Source: an uncultured Microscilla sp. (GTDB lineage: Bacteria; Bacteroidota; Bacteroidia; Cytophagales; Microscillaceae). Taken from it: a stretch of DNA of 51,896 bases. A program made the position numbers and the translations under genes. Below, piece after piece: positions 1 through 9,164 of this stretch (the first letter of the stretch is position 1; the number at the start of each line of letters is the position of its first letter). The notes beneath the pieces were generated by a model that searched no databases, was not told the DNA's origin, and worked only from the letters and a program-made list of their open reading frames with translations. Where the stretch lies: positions 1 through 51,896 of the forward strand of contig NZ_CANLRP010000040.1 in assembly GCF_947493425.1 (NCBI RefSeq). The letters run 5' to 3'.

Positions 1-73
1 CTTCAAAATTTGACGCATCTAATCTGAAAACTCATCATAAAATCTCCTATAAACGACCGCTTTAAACAAGCTC
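1..73. repeat. Right end of a family 2 palindromic element (cut by window edge)
   Basis: The end TTTAAACAAGCTC (61-73) matches the right terminal repeat of the element at 2526-2715 (TTTAAACAAGTTC). The stretch AAAACTCATCAT upstream matches the inner part of the copy at 37918-38099. It is followed by TAA, as in related copies. The left half lies outside the window, so a target duplication cannot be confirmed. Bases 77-173 may hold a further degenerate element (GGAAATAG... to ...CATTCCC), but this is weak. Confidence 0.5.
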
Positions 74-173
74 TAAGGAAATAGCATTGGACGATAGTTT
101 TTAGCTACGCTTTAGGCAATAGCATATAGTTTGTATAGTCGCTTCGCAAAAAATAGAGCAATCAAGTCATTCC

Positions 174-1262
174 CTAGAATCTATACCCCAACCCTAGCTC
201 AAAGTTATCGGCAGCACCTAGTTGGGTTTTAATAGCAAATGAAGTAAAAAGTTCTTGATAAAACCGCCATTTAAAGCCATATTTATTATACCATATCGCG
301 TCAAACGGTTGGGGTTTGTATACATACACCCCCGCCTGAATCATAATGGCCATTTGCCCCACCAAAATATCCATGCCAGTAAGCACCGCCGCCCTTCCGG
401 GCAATGCAGGTTCAGGTTGGTTTTTGCCATCAGGAGTATACTCTTTGTACAAATTATTATAGATCGCTTCTACCCCCAATAACCAACTCACTTTACGGCT
501 AATGCGTTTTTCGCCCAAAAAGTTCACATTATATACCGCATACTTTCGCCCCCCCGTAGGGTATTGCTCCAACATACCAAATGCTCCTGATATATTCCAA
601 CGCCATTTTTTTGGTTTATAGAAGGTAGTATCTACCTTGTTTTCTACAGGTTTATTTTGTCTGTATTTTATCCCTAAACCCAACGACAAAGCATTGATTC
701 CCCCATTGGGCATTTGCAGTGCTGCATTGGAGTAATGAATGATACCTGCTTCGGCCGAAAGCTGAAGCCGTGGAGTCAAGTAATAGTTATAGCCTAACAT
801 CATCTCAAAAGAATAGTTAAACTGGCTACCTATATAAGTGTTTTTTCGGTTGCGAAACTTACGGTAGTTTTCGGTCAGATAAGCCACCCCATAGCCCACC
901 AACAAATGCCAATCGTGTCGTTTTCTTTGCTTCAACGGAAAGTCTCCCACTCCTTGTAAGCTATAGGCTTTGCCCAAAAACTCGTTGCGAAAGTCATAGT
1001 GGATAAATGTAACCCCAAAACGAGGCGACTTATACCAATGGTGCCAGTCTTTACTGCCCGATGTTTGTTTCATGAGCCTTAGTTCTACTCCTTTTGGGCT
1101 TGCGGTAGTCAGTTGGGGCGAGGTAAGGCTAATGGGAATAAGTAAGCCGGTAAGCGCCTGCGCATCTACACTAAAGTTTTGCGCCTTGAGGTTGCCTTGC
1201 CAAAACACCCCTATCAGCAAGCAATACACGCATTGTATTAGTTTATTTTTTTGTATCATCAT
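174..1262 (-). CDS. Acyloxyacyl hydrolase, PagL-like outer-membrane lipid A 3-O-deacylase
   Basis: A 362-aa predicted outer-membrane beta-barrel with a signal peptide (about residues 1-27, ending ...GNLKAQ). The segment IIHYSNAALQMPNGGIN carries the His-x-Ser-Asn pair and downstream Asn/Gly pattern of the PagL active site, followed by alternating beta-strand sequence ending in an aromatic residue (GLGYRF), as expected for barrel insertion. PagL enzymes remove the 3-O-linked acyl chain from lipid A. At 362 aa it is about twice as long as Pseudomonas PagL; this longer form is common in Bacteroidota. It starts 9 nt after the GIN lipoprotein gene upstream on the same strand, so the two are probably co-transcribed. 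Substrate is inferred from the motif only. Confidence 0.75.
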   Translation of the reverse strand: MMIQKNKLIQCVYCLLIGVFWQGNLKAQNFSVDAQALTGLLIPISLTSPQLTTASPKGVELRLMKQTSGSKDWHHWYKSPRFGVTFIHYDFRNEFLGKAYSLQGVGDFPLKQRKRHDWHLLVGYGVAYLTENYRKFRNRKNTYIGSQFNYSFEMMLGYNYYLTPRLQLSAEAGIIHYSNAALQMPNGGINALSLGLGIKYRQNKPVENKVDTTFYKPKKWRWNISGAFGMLEQYPTGGRKYAVYNVNFLGEKRISRKVSWLLGVEAIYNNLYKEYTPDGKNQPEPALPGRAAVLTGMDILVGQMAIMIQAGVYVYKPQPFDAIWYNKYGFKWRFYQELFTSFAIKTQLGAADNFELGLGYRF

Positions 1263-1271
1263 CTTAGTTCA

Positions 1272-2006
1272 TCATTTACCTGCCACCACTCTGCCAGGTC
1301 CTGTCACATTGGTTTTTACATAAGAGGGGTTGCCATAATAAATAATATCGCCTGTGCTTTCTACAGTAGCCATAAGCGAGTCCGACACGGTTACCTCAAA
1401 CTGTCCCTCGTCGCGGGTGCGGGCAATGCAATGATCTGTCACAAAGTTTTTACCCTTAAAAAAACCTACATTATGCGAAAACAAGTCACTACGAACACTT
1501 TTGCCCAGCACCTCCAAATCGCCCAACTCTAACATAGCACACCTAAAATTTGTCACATTTACCAATAGTTTTACATTGCCATTGCCCTTTATATTTACCA
1601 GCAAGTTGGCGTTTCTGAGCGTATCAACCGACGAAATGTTGCCAAAACCCAAGTGGTCTATTTGCACCAGTGTCTGATATTTTACCCTCACAATTGGTTG
1701 ACTTCCTCCCCTCGACCAATGGCATTTATTGTTGTTGCTAATCATTAGTTTACCACTTTCGGTGTTTACCTCAGTAAGAATGTTACCAATGAGGTTTTTA
1801 CCTGAAATTACTTCTACTTCGGGCGTACTGCCTTGCTCAAGCACTACGTCTACCCAACCATCTACCTCTAGGGCGCTAAAGCTATCAATATTTCTTGTCT
1901 GGCGAATGATTTTGCCCTGCCCTTTGAGGCAACCATTCTGACACCCTGGCAAAATGATCAGGCAAACCACTGTCAAAATATAAGTAAGTTGTTTGATATA
2001 ATTCAT
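1272..2006 (-). CDS. Head GIN domain (DUF2807) lipoprotein
   Basis: A 244-aa protein with a lipoprotein signal peptide and lipobox (ILPGC, Cys22). The rest is a repetitive beta-rich fold with the DUF2807 'GIN' pattern: an N-terminal R-x-I-x-x-F-x-x-L-E-V-D-G segment, then repeated short strands with Gly-Asn-Gly and Gly-Asp turns (GNGNVKLLVN, ELGDLEVLG). Such proteins are common cell-envelope proteins of Bacteroidota; their role is unknown, although an adhesin-like head has been suggested. It is the first gene of a probable two-gene unit with the PagL-like gene. Confidence 0.75.
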   Translation of the reverse strand: MNYIKQLTYILTVVCLIILPGCQNGCLKGQGKIIRQTRNIDSFSALEVDGWVDVVLEQGSTPEVEVISGKNLIGNILTEVNTESGKLMISNNNKCHWSRGGSQPIVRVKYQTLVQIDHLGFGNISSVDTLRNANLLVNIKGNGNVKLLVNVTNFRCAMLELGDLEVLGKSVRSDLFSHNVGFFKGKNFVTDHCIARTRDEGQFEVTVSDSLMATVESTGDIIYYGNPSYVKTNVTGPGRVVAGK

Positions 2007-2144
2007 TGTTATTGACTGCTAAGATTATTTTTGTAGTTTTAGAGCTGGTTTACACATTTTTTTGCAAAAGATCTACTGTACCTTTTGTAAGACTCACCCA
2101 ACAGCTTGTAAAAATATGCATAAATTTAAATTTTGACTGCATAA

Positions 2145-2303
2145 GGAATTGTTCAAAAATAAATTTACACTCTGAGAGGTGATCTTTCGCCTTGATACTT
2201 CGTTATTTTTATTGCCCGTAGCGCTGCTATGGGCGCAAAAAATAGCCTCGTCTCAAAGCAAAACTTCTACCTCAAGAATGGTAATTTAATTTCTCACCAT
2301 TCC
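2145..2303. repeat. Family 1 palindromic element, copy A1
   Basis: 159 bp. The left end GGAATTGTTCAAAAATAAAT and the right end (reverse complement GGAATGGTGAGAAATTAAAT) form an imperfect terminal inverted repeat. It is flanked by TAA at 2142-2144 and TAA at 2304-2306, read as a 3-bp target duplication. The interior has a small dyad around GTAGCGCTGCTATGGGCGC. It is abutted by copy A2. Confidence 0.75.
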
Positions 2304-2306
2304 TAA

Positions 2307-2411
2307 GGAACGATGCAAAAATAAAGTTCTATAGTTTAAGGAAATATTTTTTGACCTCGCCTGACCAAAAAAGAGGAGGTTAAGGATGTAAATTTATTTT
2401 GACACCGTTCC
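2307..2411. repeat. Family 1 palindromic element, copy A2 (short)
   Basis: 105 bp, directly after A1 and sharing its right-hand TAA (2304-2306); a second TAA follows at 2412-2414. Ends: GGAACGATGCAAAAATAAAG and, on the other strand, GGAACGGTGTCAAAATAAAT. The interior is shorter than in other copies. Confidence 0.7.
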
Positions 2412-2525
2412 TAAGGTTCATGATTACCTAAACATTGCCTGAATTTTGTAATACTTTATCAAGGCTTCAGATACATTTAGTATATATTTGCATAAAAATA
2501 TTATCTTTATTGCCTTCTGCTATTA

Positions 2526-2715
2526 GAACTTGTTTAAAATTTATAATCTGGGCTAAAAAAGAGCCTTTTCCGCGCTGGCTTTGTTAATTTTTTCGTCAAT
2601 AGTTTTAAAATCCCGAACTTGTATTCGGGGCTTTGGCTATTTACTTATAAAATTTATCTCACCAGCACACAAAAATCATATTTTTTAACTTTGCAGACTA
2701 AGTTTAAACAAGTTC
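2526..2715. repeat. Family 2 palindromic element, copy 1
   Basis: 190 bp with terminal inverted repeats GAACTTGTTTAAA / TTTAAACAAGTTC, flanked by TTA on both sides (2523-2525 and 2716-2718). It contains a small hairpin (CCCGAACTTGTATTCGGGG) that recurs in the copy at 37918-38099. Its right end lies about 75 bp upstream of the phosphatase start. Confidence 0.75.
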
Positions 2716-2789
2716 TTAGAATTAGCTAACACAAAGTGGGCAGTTTTGCTGCAAAAATTACAATTGAGATTTCTATGCAATAATTTGAT

Positions 2790-5700
2790 ATGATTAAAGC
2801 TTTTCAAAAAAGTTTAAAATCGTTGGCTACAGCAGGTAGCACCGAAGATGACTCATTCTTTGTCAAAAATCATAAGTATGCCTTCACGCTTTATGGTTGC
2901 TTTATGGTTTTTGCTGGAGCATATTGGTCTATTGCGGGTTTTGTGTTAGGCTATTATTGGTTAGGCATTACCTCGGCAGTATACCTATTGCTTACTTTAG
3001 GCAACCTCCGCCTTTTCTTCAAGAAAAAGTCCTTGCCACTTCCCCGTACATTTCAAGTAGCCAGTGGTGTACTACTACCCTTTGTATTTCAATGGTTAAT
3101 GGGTGGTTTTCAAGCTTCTGGCACATTTTTGCTGTGGGCGTTGCCCAGTGCGTTAGGAGGGCTCACCTGTACACCTTTTCGTCAAGCGGCTTATTGGCTT
3201 TATGTGTTTTTGTTGGGCATTTTTGTATCTATTATCATAGACAACCAACTCACTACCTTACTCAACCTTCAACAAACACCTCAACAACACCCTTACTTCT
3301 TCTCTGTCAACTTAGCGATTATCATGTTGGTAGTTACCTTTGTTGCCAGTCAATTTGTTAATAGCAGTGTACAACTACAAAGGGTACTAAGGGGGCAATT
3401 GTCGGCGCTTAACTATAGCATGGGCACGCTGGAGCTAGACAAATATGGGCGCATTACTTTTGCCAATGATTTGTTTTGCCGTTTTTTAAACATCAAAAAA
3501 AAACGGTTGTTAGGCAAACGCCCTAAAACATTCCTACAATCGCAACGCTGGGATAACAAAACCCACTACAAAATATTTTGGTCTACTCTCAAACAAGGCA
3601 TCAGTCAATCGGGCGAATTTGAATACCCTACTCCACGTGATGGCAGCTATTGGTTAGCGATGACTTTTACGCCCGTGTTTAGCAGCGAAAACCAATTAAT
3701 AAAAGTGATTGTAATTGCGAATAATATCACCGAAAACAAACGTAAAAAACAAGAAATAGAGGAATCTAACCAGCGACTGTACTCGTCGGAAGAGGAGCTA
3801 CGCCAAAACATGGAAGAACTTTTGGCTACTCAAGAACACTTACGCCGGGTAGAAACAGAACAACGGGGGCATCTTGCCGCTATCAACCGTACACTTGCCG
3901 TAGCTGAGTATGATGTAAAAGGTAATATTATCGAGGCAAATACTTCTTTTTTATATTTGATGAAGTATGAGAGGGAGGACTTGCTGGGCAAGCATCATGA
4001 CGTATTGATAGATGAGTACGGTAAAAACGAGGAGAGTTATACTCATTTTTGGGAAGAGCTTCGAGAGGGTATTCCACATTCGGGTGATTTCAAACGAGTG
4101 AATCAATACCATGAAGATGTCTGGATCAATAGTTCTTATACTCCCATTACTGACGATAACGACAACGTAATTAAGATCGTACAACTTGCTAATGACATTA
4201 CCGCTACCGAACAACAAAACATAGAGTACCGCGCACGTAGTGATGCTTTTGCCAGATTCAATACTATCGTAGAGTTTTCTTTGGAAGGCAAAGTGGTTCA
4301 TGCCAACGACTTTTTCATAAGACTAAGTGGTTATGAGCTTGAGGATGTGATCGGACAGGATTATGCTTTCTTTCTGCCCGATCGGGAAGAAAAAAGAGAG
4401 GTTTATAAACGTTTTTGGAGCAGTGTAAAACGCGCAGGATTCTATGATGGAGTCTTTCGTTGGATATCAAAACATGGTGAAGACCTGTGGTTTAGAGGGG
4501 TATACTCAGTATTGAAAAACCACGATGGCGAACCGCTCAAAATCATTAAGTTTGCCCAGGATGTGTCGAACGAAAAACTACTGGAAAAACAGGCACAAGA
4601 GCAAATAGAGCAAATAAAAACATCGGAACAAGAGTTAAGGCGCAATGCAGACCAACTGTTGTCTGCCAATGAGAACATATCAAAAGCCAAACAACACCTC
4701 GAAGAAATCACCTCTTTTCAAAAAAGTATTCTTCAGAGTGCCGAGCTTTCTATTATATCTACCAACCTGCACGGCATTATTACCAGTTTTAATCCAGCCG
4801 CCGCTAAGTGGTTGGGGTATGAAGCATCAGAGCTGATAGACAAAAAAGATTTGTTGCTGTTTCATGATACCACTGAAATTGAAGCAAAAGCGTTGGAAAT
4901 AGCCAAAACTCAAAAAAAAGAAGTGCAAAGCATGGATGTGTTGCTTGGCAAAGCTCTGCAAGGTCAGGTAGATAGAAATGAATGGACTTATATACGCAAA
5001 GATGGGTCAAAATTTAGGGTGTTGTTGACTATTTCTGGCATTCATAACGATAACGATGAAATCATTGGTTTTTTGGCAGTAGCCAATGATATTACTGAAG
5101 AGTTTAAACAACGCCAAAAAGTAAGTATTCTGCTCAAAGAGGCAAAACAACAACAAAATATGCTGAGCCGTATGGAAAAAACGGCTAAGGTAGGTGCCTG
5201 GGAGTATGACTTGCGAGACGAAAAAGGGCATCGTTTGGTATGGAGCGATCAAATGTTTAGGGTATACGAGGTGCCATTTAATATGGAGCCTACACTGGAC
5301 GACTTCTTTAAATACTATAAAGAAGGAGATGCTCAAATTATCAAAGAACACTTCAATAGTGCCTTAAAAAATGGAGACTCGTATGAACTAGAGCTACAAA
5401 TGGTATCTGCCAAGGGCAAAGAAATATGGGTAAGGGCTATTGGCAAAGCACAACAACGACGAGGCAAAACAGTGCGCTTGTCTGGTACAATTCAAGACAT
5501 TACCGAACGCAAAGAGATAGAAGAACAACAGGATCGTTTGGTGTCCATTTTAGAAGCATCGCCTAACCTGGTGGCAATGAACGATAACAAAGGGCGGATT
5601 ATCTATATCAATCAAGGGGGCAAAGACATGCTTGGTTACCCACCAGAGTTTGACGAGTTTTATAACAGGGAAACCATCGATTTCCAAACAGCAGAAAGTA

Positions 5701-6848
5701 TGGAGCTGATCAGAACTGAAGGAACTCCTTACGCCAAAGAACATGGAGTATGGGTGGGCGAAACCGAATGGGTGCACAAAGATGGGCACGAAGTACCCAC
5801 TAGTCAGATTATAGTGGCACACAAAAATGCCAATGGCTCTATCAAATACTTCTCTACCGTAGCTTTTGATATTAGTGAATTAAAAAACCAACAGCAAGAA
5901 TTGGTGGCAGCCCGTGACATATTGGAAGACTCGCTGGAAGAGCTGAAAGCAAAAAATGAAATATTAGAAGCCTCTAAGCGCATACTAAGTGCAAGTAATG
6001 CCCGGATAGAGTCAAGTAGGGTACAATTGGCAGAACAAAGCCAGAAACTTACCAAGCAAAACAAAAATATTACCGACAGTATCAACTACGCCAGCCGTAT
6101 TCAGCGAGCTTTGCTTACGCGTGAACAAAAAATAATTGATAGCTTTAGGGAAGCTTTTATACTGTACTTGCCCAAAGACATTGTATCGGGTGATTTTTAC
6201 TGGTATTCGGAAATAGAGAAAAGCGGGCAAAGTAATAAAAAGGTATTGATTGCAGCTGATTGTACCGGGCACGGGGTACCAGGGGCATTGATGACCATTA
6301 TAGGCAACAATATTTTGGATGATGTAATCAACAAACAACAAATACTCGAACCCGATCAGATTTTATATGAGCTAGACAACCAATTGGTAGAGACGCTCCA
6401 TACCAACAGCGACTCTCCTGAAGATAGTAAGGTAAACGATGGGATGGATATAAGCATCATGGTAATAGATGAAGACCAAAAGCAGTTACGCTTTGCCGCA
6501 GCAAAAAATCCTCTACTTTATGTAAGGGGTGGAGAAATTCATCAAGTAAGAGGATCCAAGTTTCCAATTGGTAGCAATACTCAATACAAGCTTCAGAAGG
6601 TGTTCGAAACTCATACAATAGATATACAACCTGGTGATGTGTTTTATATGATTTCGGATGGTTTTCAAGACCAATTTGGAGGAAAAAATGGTAAAAAATA
6701 TCTTACCAAACGCTTCAGAAGTTTATTGCTGTCTATCAGTCACTTACCTATGGAAACACAAGGAGAGTTCCTTGATAAAGAAATTACTGAATGGCGGGGC
6801 GATGCCTCCCAAACTGATGATATTTTGGTGATGGGGGTTAAATATTGA
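2790..6848 (+). CDS. Multi-PAS membrane sensor with C-terminal SpoIIE/PP2C serine phosphatase
   Basis: A 1352-aa protein. Residues about 30-190 hold five or six hydrophobic segments. Six PAS-like domains follow at roughly 205-320, 365-470, 485-600, 643-765, 790-905 and 915-1030, separated by coiled-coil stretches (about 310-360, 605-640, 1030-1095). The C-terminal domain (1100-1352) has the PP2C/SpoIIE metal-site motifs DIVSGDFYW, AADCTGHGVPGALM, ISDGFQDQF and the final QTDDILVMG. Such phosphatases dephosphorylate STAS-type or SiaC-type antagonist proteins in partner-switch pathways. SiaB and SiaC homologues lie 9 kb away on the other strand and are candidate partners; this is inference. PAS ligands cannot be read from sequence. 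Confidence 0.85.
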   Translation: MIKAFQKSLKSLATAGSTEDDSFFVKNHKYAFTLYGCFMVFAGAYWSIAGFVLGYYWLGITSAVYLLLTLGNLRLFFKKKSLPLPRTFQVASGVLLPFVFQWLMGGFQASGTFLLWALPSALGGLTCTPFRQAAYWLYVFLLGIFVSIIIDNQLTTLLNLQQTPQQHPYFFSVNLAIIMLVVTFVASQFVNSSVQLQRVLRGQLSALNYSMGTLELDKYGRITFANDLFCRFLNIKKKRLLGKRPKTFLQSQRWDNKTHYKIFWSTLKQGISQSGEFEYPTPRDGSYWLAMTFTPVFSSENQLIKVIVIANNITENKRKKQEIEESNQRLYSSEEELRQNMEELLATQEHLRRVETEQRGHLAAINRTLAVAEYDVKGNIIEANTSFLYLMKYEREDLLGKHHDVLIDEYGKNEESYTHFWEELREGIPHSGDFKRVNQYHEDVWINSSYTPITDDNDNVIKIVQLANDITATEQQNIEYRARSDAFARFNTIVEFSLEGKVVHANDFFIRLSGYELEDVIGQDYAFFLPDREEKREVYKRFWSSVKRAGFYDGVFRWISKHGEDLWFRGVYSVLKNHDGEPLKIIKFAQDVSNEKLLEKQAQEQIEQIKTSEQELRRNADQLLSANENISKAKQHLEEITSFQKSILQSAELSIISTNLHGIITSFNPAAAKWLGYEASELIDKKDLLLFHDTTEIEAKALEIAKTQKKEVQSMDVLLGKALQGQVDRNEWTYIRKDGSKFRVLLTISGIHNDNDEIIGFLAVANDITEEFKQRQKVSILLKEAKQQQNMLSRMEKTAKVGAWEYDLRDEKGHRLVWSDQMFRVYEVPFNMEPTLDDFFKYYKEGDAQIIKEHFNSALKNGDSYELELQMVSAKGKEIWVRAIGKAQQRRGKTVRLSGTIQDITERKEIEEQQDRLVSILEASPNLVAMNDNKGRIIYINQGGKDMLGYPPEFDEFYNRETIDFQTAESMELIRTEGTPYAKEHGVWVGETEWVHKDGHEVPTSQIIVAHKNANGSIKYFSTVAFDISELKNQQQELVAARDILEDSLEELKAKNEILEASKRILSASNARIESSRVQLAEQSQKLTKQNKNITDSINYASRIQRALLTREQKIIDSFREAFILYLPKDIVSGDFYWYSEIEKSGQSNKKVLIAADCTGHGVPGALMTIIGNNILDDVINKQQILEPDQILYELDNQLVETLHTNSDSPEDSKVNDGMDISIMVIDEDQKQLRFAAAKNPLLYVRGGEIHQVRGSKFPIGSNTQYKLQKVFETHTIDIQPGDVFYMISDGFQDQFGGKNGKKYLTKRFRSLLLSISHLPMETQGEFLDKEITEWRGDASQTDDILVMGVKY

Positions 6849-6893
6849 GCCGTTGAAAACTCGTATTTCTGTATGGGACTTCAAGAGACAAAA

Positions 6894-6927
6894 ATCCCCT
6901 GGCTTTTTATAAAAAAACTCAGGGGAT
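6894..6927 (+). terminator. Hairpin after the SpoIIE phosphatase gene
   Basis: ATCCCCTG (6894-6901) pairs with CAGGGGAT (6920-6927), with TTTTTATAAAAA in the loop that can extend the stem. It lies 46 nt after the stop. The following T-tract is poor (CACTTTCT), so it may be a weak terminator or only an mRNA 3' hairpin. Confidence 0.4.
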
Positions 6928-6937
6928 CACTTTCTAT

Positions 6938-7130
6938 GGAATGGTGTAAAAATAAATTTCTATAGTAACGCTAAAATATTTTGTTGCTATACGCGGCACG
7001 GCAATATCCAGTGGATATTGAGCGAGCTTGAGGGATGGTTGGCTAATAGCATCGCTATTCGGCTATTTTTTAACAAAGTATAGCAACAAAAGATGAGGTT
7101 AAGAATGTAAATTTATTTTGGTACCATTCC
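6938..7130. repeat. Family 1 palindromic element, copy B
   Basis: 193 bp, inverted relative to the copy at 12973-13130. Ends: GGAATGGTGTAAAAATAAAT and, on the other strand, GGAATGGTACCAAAATAAAT. It is flanked by TAT on both sides (6935-6937, 7131-7133). Because TAT is repeated directly rather than inverted, it is best read as target duplication, not part of the inverted repeat. The interior has a nested repeat (TTTTGTTGCTATA / TATAGCAACAAAA) and a 17-bp palindrome at 7003-7019. Confidence 0.8.
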
Positions 7131-7138
7131 TATGGTAT

Positions 7139-7537
7139 TTATTGCTTCACAATCCAACGCTTAGCATCTTCCAGGCTCAAAAAATGTTCGTTACCTGTTT
7201 TATTACTTTTTATTGCATATTCTTTAGTCGATAGCTCTGTAAATATATTGCGTGAGGTTACAAAAGCCATTGTTTCTAAACCAGCATAACGTGCTGCTGG
7301 TAGCCATATTTTAATAAGCCAACTCAACGAATCTGACAAAGAACCCTCCATCATTTCGGTATCCATAATCCAACGTTTTGCCTTAGATGACTTAAGAACA
7401 GTAAGGCCAGCTTGCATGCCTTCCATAATATTGTCGTGTGGACAGTATCCTTGCCATTTGGTAATTACGGTGTTTGTATTTTTACAGTGTTCAATTTTCA
7501 CGAAGTTGATACCGCTTGTTCTTTTCAATACAGTCAT
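7139..7537 (-). CDS. STAS/SpoIIAA-like small protein
   Basis: A 132-aa soluble protein from the Met chosen here (17 more codons are open upstream to 7588; the core domain needs only the shorter form). It has a beta-strand start, a W-x-G segment (ITKWQGY), a strand ending in a short acidic motif (RWIMDTEMM), an amphipathic helix with W and P (WLIKIWLPAARYAGL), and a final aromatic-rich DAKRWIVKQ. This order matches the SpoIIAA-like STAS proteins often found beside signalling genes in Bacteroidota. It is convergent with the SpoIIE phosphatase and could be a phospho-switch target, but no classic phospho-serine motif is evident. Family call moderate, function unknown. Confidence 0.5.
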   Translation of the reverse strand: MTVLKRTSGINFVKIEHCKNTNTVITKWQGYCPHDNIMEGMQAGLTVLKSSKAKRWIMDTEMMEGSLSDSLSWLIKIWLPAARYAGLETMAFVTSRNIFTELSTKEYAIKSNKTGNEHFLSLEDAKRWIVKQ

Positions 7538-8062
7538 TGTTAAAAAGTTGGATGGGGTTTGGAATATAAAGTTGTTGCTTAATTGCAATGCAATGGTAGG
7601 GAATAAAACCTGTGATTACAAATAAGGGCAATGAGGCAAACGTAAGTTAAAACACTGAAAGTAAACCAGAAAAAACACAATATTGGCTAAACATTGTCAT
7701 AAGTTAAACATGTAGGTTTTATAGGGTTTAACTGTTTTATTTATCAAGCAGATCAATAAGTAAACAACTGACTGTGAATTGGTTACTTAAAAACAAGCGT
7801 ACAATACTCTCTATAGTAACTCCTATCACAAAAATGTAATAACTAAGTACAATGATAACAAAAGCTTGACTAAACTAAGGTTTTTTGCAGCTTTAAGCAC
7901 AGTGGAACCTAAACTTTTTATTTACAAAAAACCATTTTCATAAAAACCCACTTTATGGACTTTTCAAAGAAGGTTAAAACTAAAAAAGCTGCAAAAGTCA
8001 AAGACTTTGCAGCTCAAAACAGGTAATTTATTGAATCTATATTCTAAATACGAGGGTATTAC
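7538..8062. other. Gene-free region upstream of the STAS-like gene
   Basis: About 525 bp between two minus-strand genes. Apart from the terminator at 7975-8014 I see no conserved feature; composition is strongly AT-rich. The promoter of the STAS-like gene should be here. Confidence 0.5.
7975..8014 (-). terminator. Rho-independent terminator of the sigma/anti-sigma/OMP operon
   Basis: Read on the minus strand, AGCTGCAAAGTC pairs with GACTTTTGCAGCT (one bulged base) around a short loop and is followed by TTTTTTAGTTTT. It lies about 50 nt after the stop of the outer-membrane protein gene at 8063. Confidence 0.85.
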
Positions 8063-8995
8063 TTACAATCTTATACCAAAACTAAATGCATTAAGTGAAG
8101 GTCCTTTACCCTCTACAAATAAGGGGTTGAGGTCATACTTGGCAAACAACTGAAAGCCATCAAACCCAAGATAAGTAACCAAACCATAACGCCAGTTATT
8201 CAAGAAATAACTTCTATGGGGGCGTTGTACGTTTTGCCCGCTGGGTTTAATCTTAGCGTAGCTGTCCAAACGATAACCAAAGTACCCTCCTATGTCGAAC
8301 CGAAAAGCAGTACGCCCAAAAGGATTTTGAAACCTAAGTCCCAATAATATGGGCACATTGGCATAAATAGTGGTCAGCTTGCTTTTATCTATAGTTACAT
8401 TATTGTCTTCTAGATAATCTCTAAAGTTTACACCTGCCGAGTCTTGCGTAATGTAGGTGTCATTGGTAAACATAAAATTATTCCAGCTTACTTCTACCCC
8501 CATGGTTAACCGTAAGGGAGACCCAAACAAACTAGTGCGTCGGTACCAACCTACCGAGATATACCTCGACCCAAACACGTCTAGTCCATACTCCTTTCCG
8601 GCTTCATCTGGAAACCTCCCGTTTTCAAGGTAATTATTAAACCCTAAGTCAAGCGAAAGGTAATTACGCACCCGTGAACGCCTGCGACGTTTGTATCTGC
8701 GGTGTCTGTTTCGCTGGTTTTCGTACTCACTGGTATAGTAATCATTGAAATTTTCGTTGGGCTGATATACAATCACGGTTTTTTCGCTTCCACTTCGGCT
8801 AGAGTCTGCTTTTTTGACTGCCTCGGCTATAATCTTATTCAAGTCTACCTTTGACAAATCTTTCAAGCCATCTTTGTCTTTGGTAATAATAATGACTTTA
8901 GTGCCTCCTACGTCTACTTTTACAGTATCCTGGGCTTTTGCACTCACACTACCCAGCAACAGCAACACCAGTGCAATAAATCGTGTTTTTTTCAT
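8063..8995 (-). CDS. Outer-membrane beta-barrel protein (porin-like)
   Basis: A 310-aa secreted protein. The start chosen gives a canonical signal peptide (MKKTRFIALVLLLLG..., cleavage after AKAQ near residue 22); an ATG five codons upstream (9010) is also possible. Residues 25-75 are a polar, lysine- and serine-rich periplasmic segment, then a very basic stretch (RRHRRYKRRRRSR-like), then a beta-barrel of about 200 residues with repeated aromatic strand ends (RYISVGWYR, GYRLDSYAK, FGIRL). It is the third gene of the ECF sigma factor operon and ends at a strong terminator, so it is the likely effector or sensor target of that regulon. Ligand unknown. Confidence 0.7.
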   Translation of the reverse strand: MKKTRFIALVLLLLGSVSAKAQDTVKVDVGGTKVIIITKDKDGLKDLSKVDLNKIIAEAVKKADSSRSGSEKTVIVYQPNENFNDYYTSEYENQRNRHRRYKRRRRSRVRNYLSLDLGFNNYLENGRFPDEAGKEYGLDVFGSRYISVGWYRRTSLFGSPLRLTMGVEVSWNNFMFTNDTYITQDSAGVNFRDYLEDNNVTIDKSKLTTIYANVPILLGLRFQNPFGRTAFRFDIGGYFGYRLDSYAKIKPSGQNVQRPHRSYFLNNWRYGLVTYLGFDGFQLFAKYDLNPLFVEGKGPSLNAFSFGIRL

Positions 8996-9164
8996 AGTGA
9001 ATAATTTCATGTTTTTTTCATTTTTGGTTGTATGGTCAATGATTCATCCTACACGTTTGTGTTTTATACATTACCACAAACAATTTTTCAGTTTTTATGA
9101 TTTACACCGGTGTTTGCAATTATTAAAAACTTATAGTTAAACCTGCCTAAATTATAGACAGCAA

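Larger units (their letters stand above)
2007..2789. other. Gene-free region filled by three palindromic elements
   Basis: This 783-bp divergent intergenic region holds two tandem family 1 elements (2145-2303, 2307-2411) and one family 2 element (2526-2715). No conserved ORF is seen. Promoters for the flanking divergent genes must lie here. A TAACTTTG string resembling the phylum's -7 box occurs at about 2685-2692 inside the family 2 element, without a clear -33 partner. Confidence 0.7.

Noticed and set aside
77..173. Possible extra family 1 copy next to the window start
   Set aside because: Ends (GGAAATAG..., ...CATTCCC) are only weakly similar and flanks TAA/TAG do not match.
5550..6341. 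Several long minus-strand frames inside the phosphatase gene
   Set aside because: They are antisense shadows of the PAS/SpoIIE coding region with no recognisable domain.
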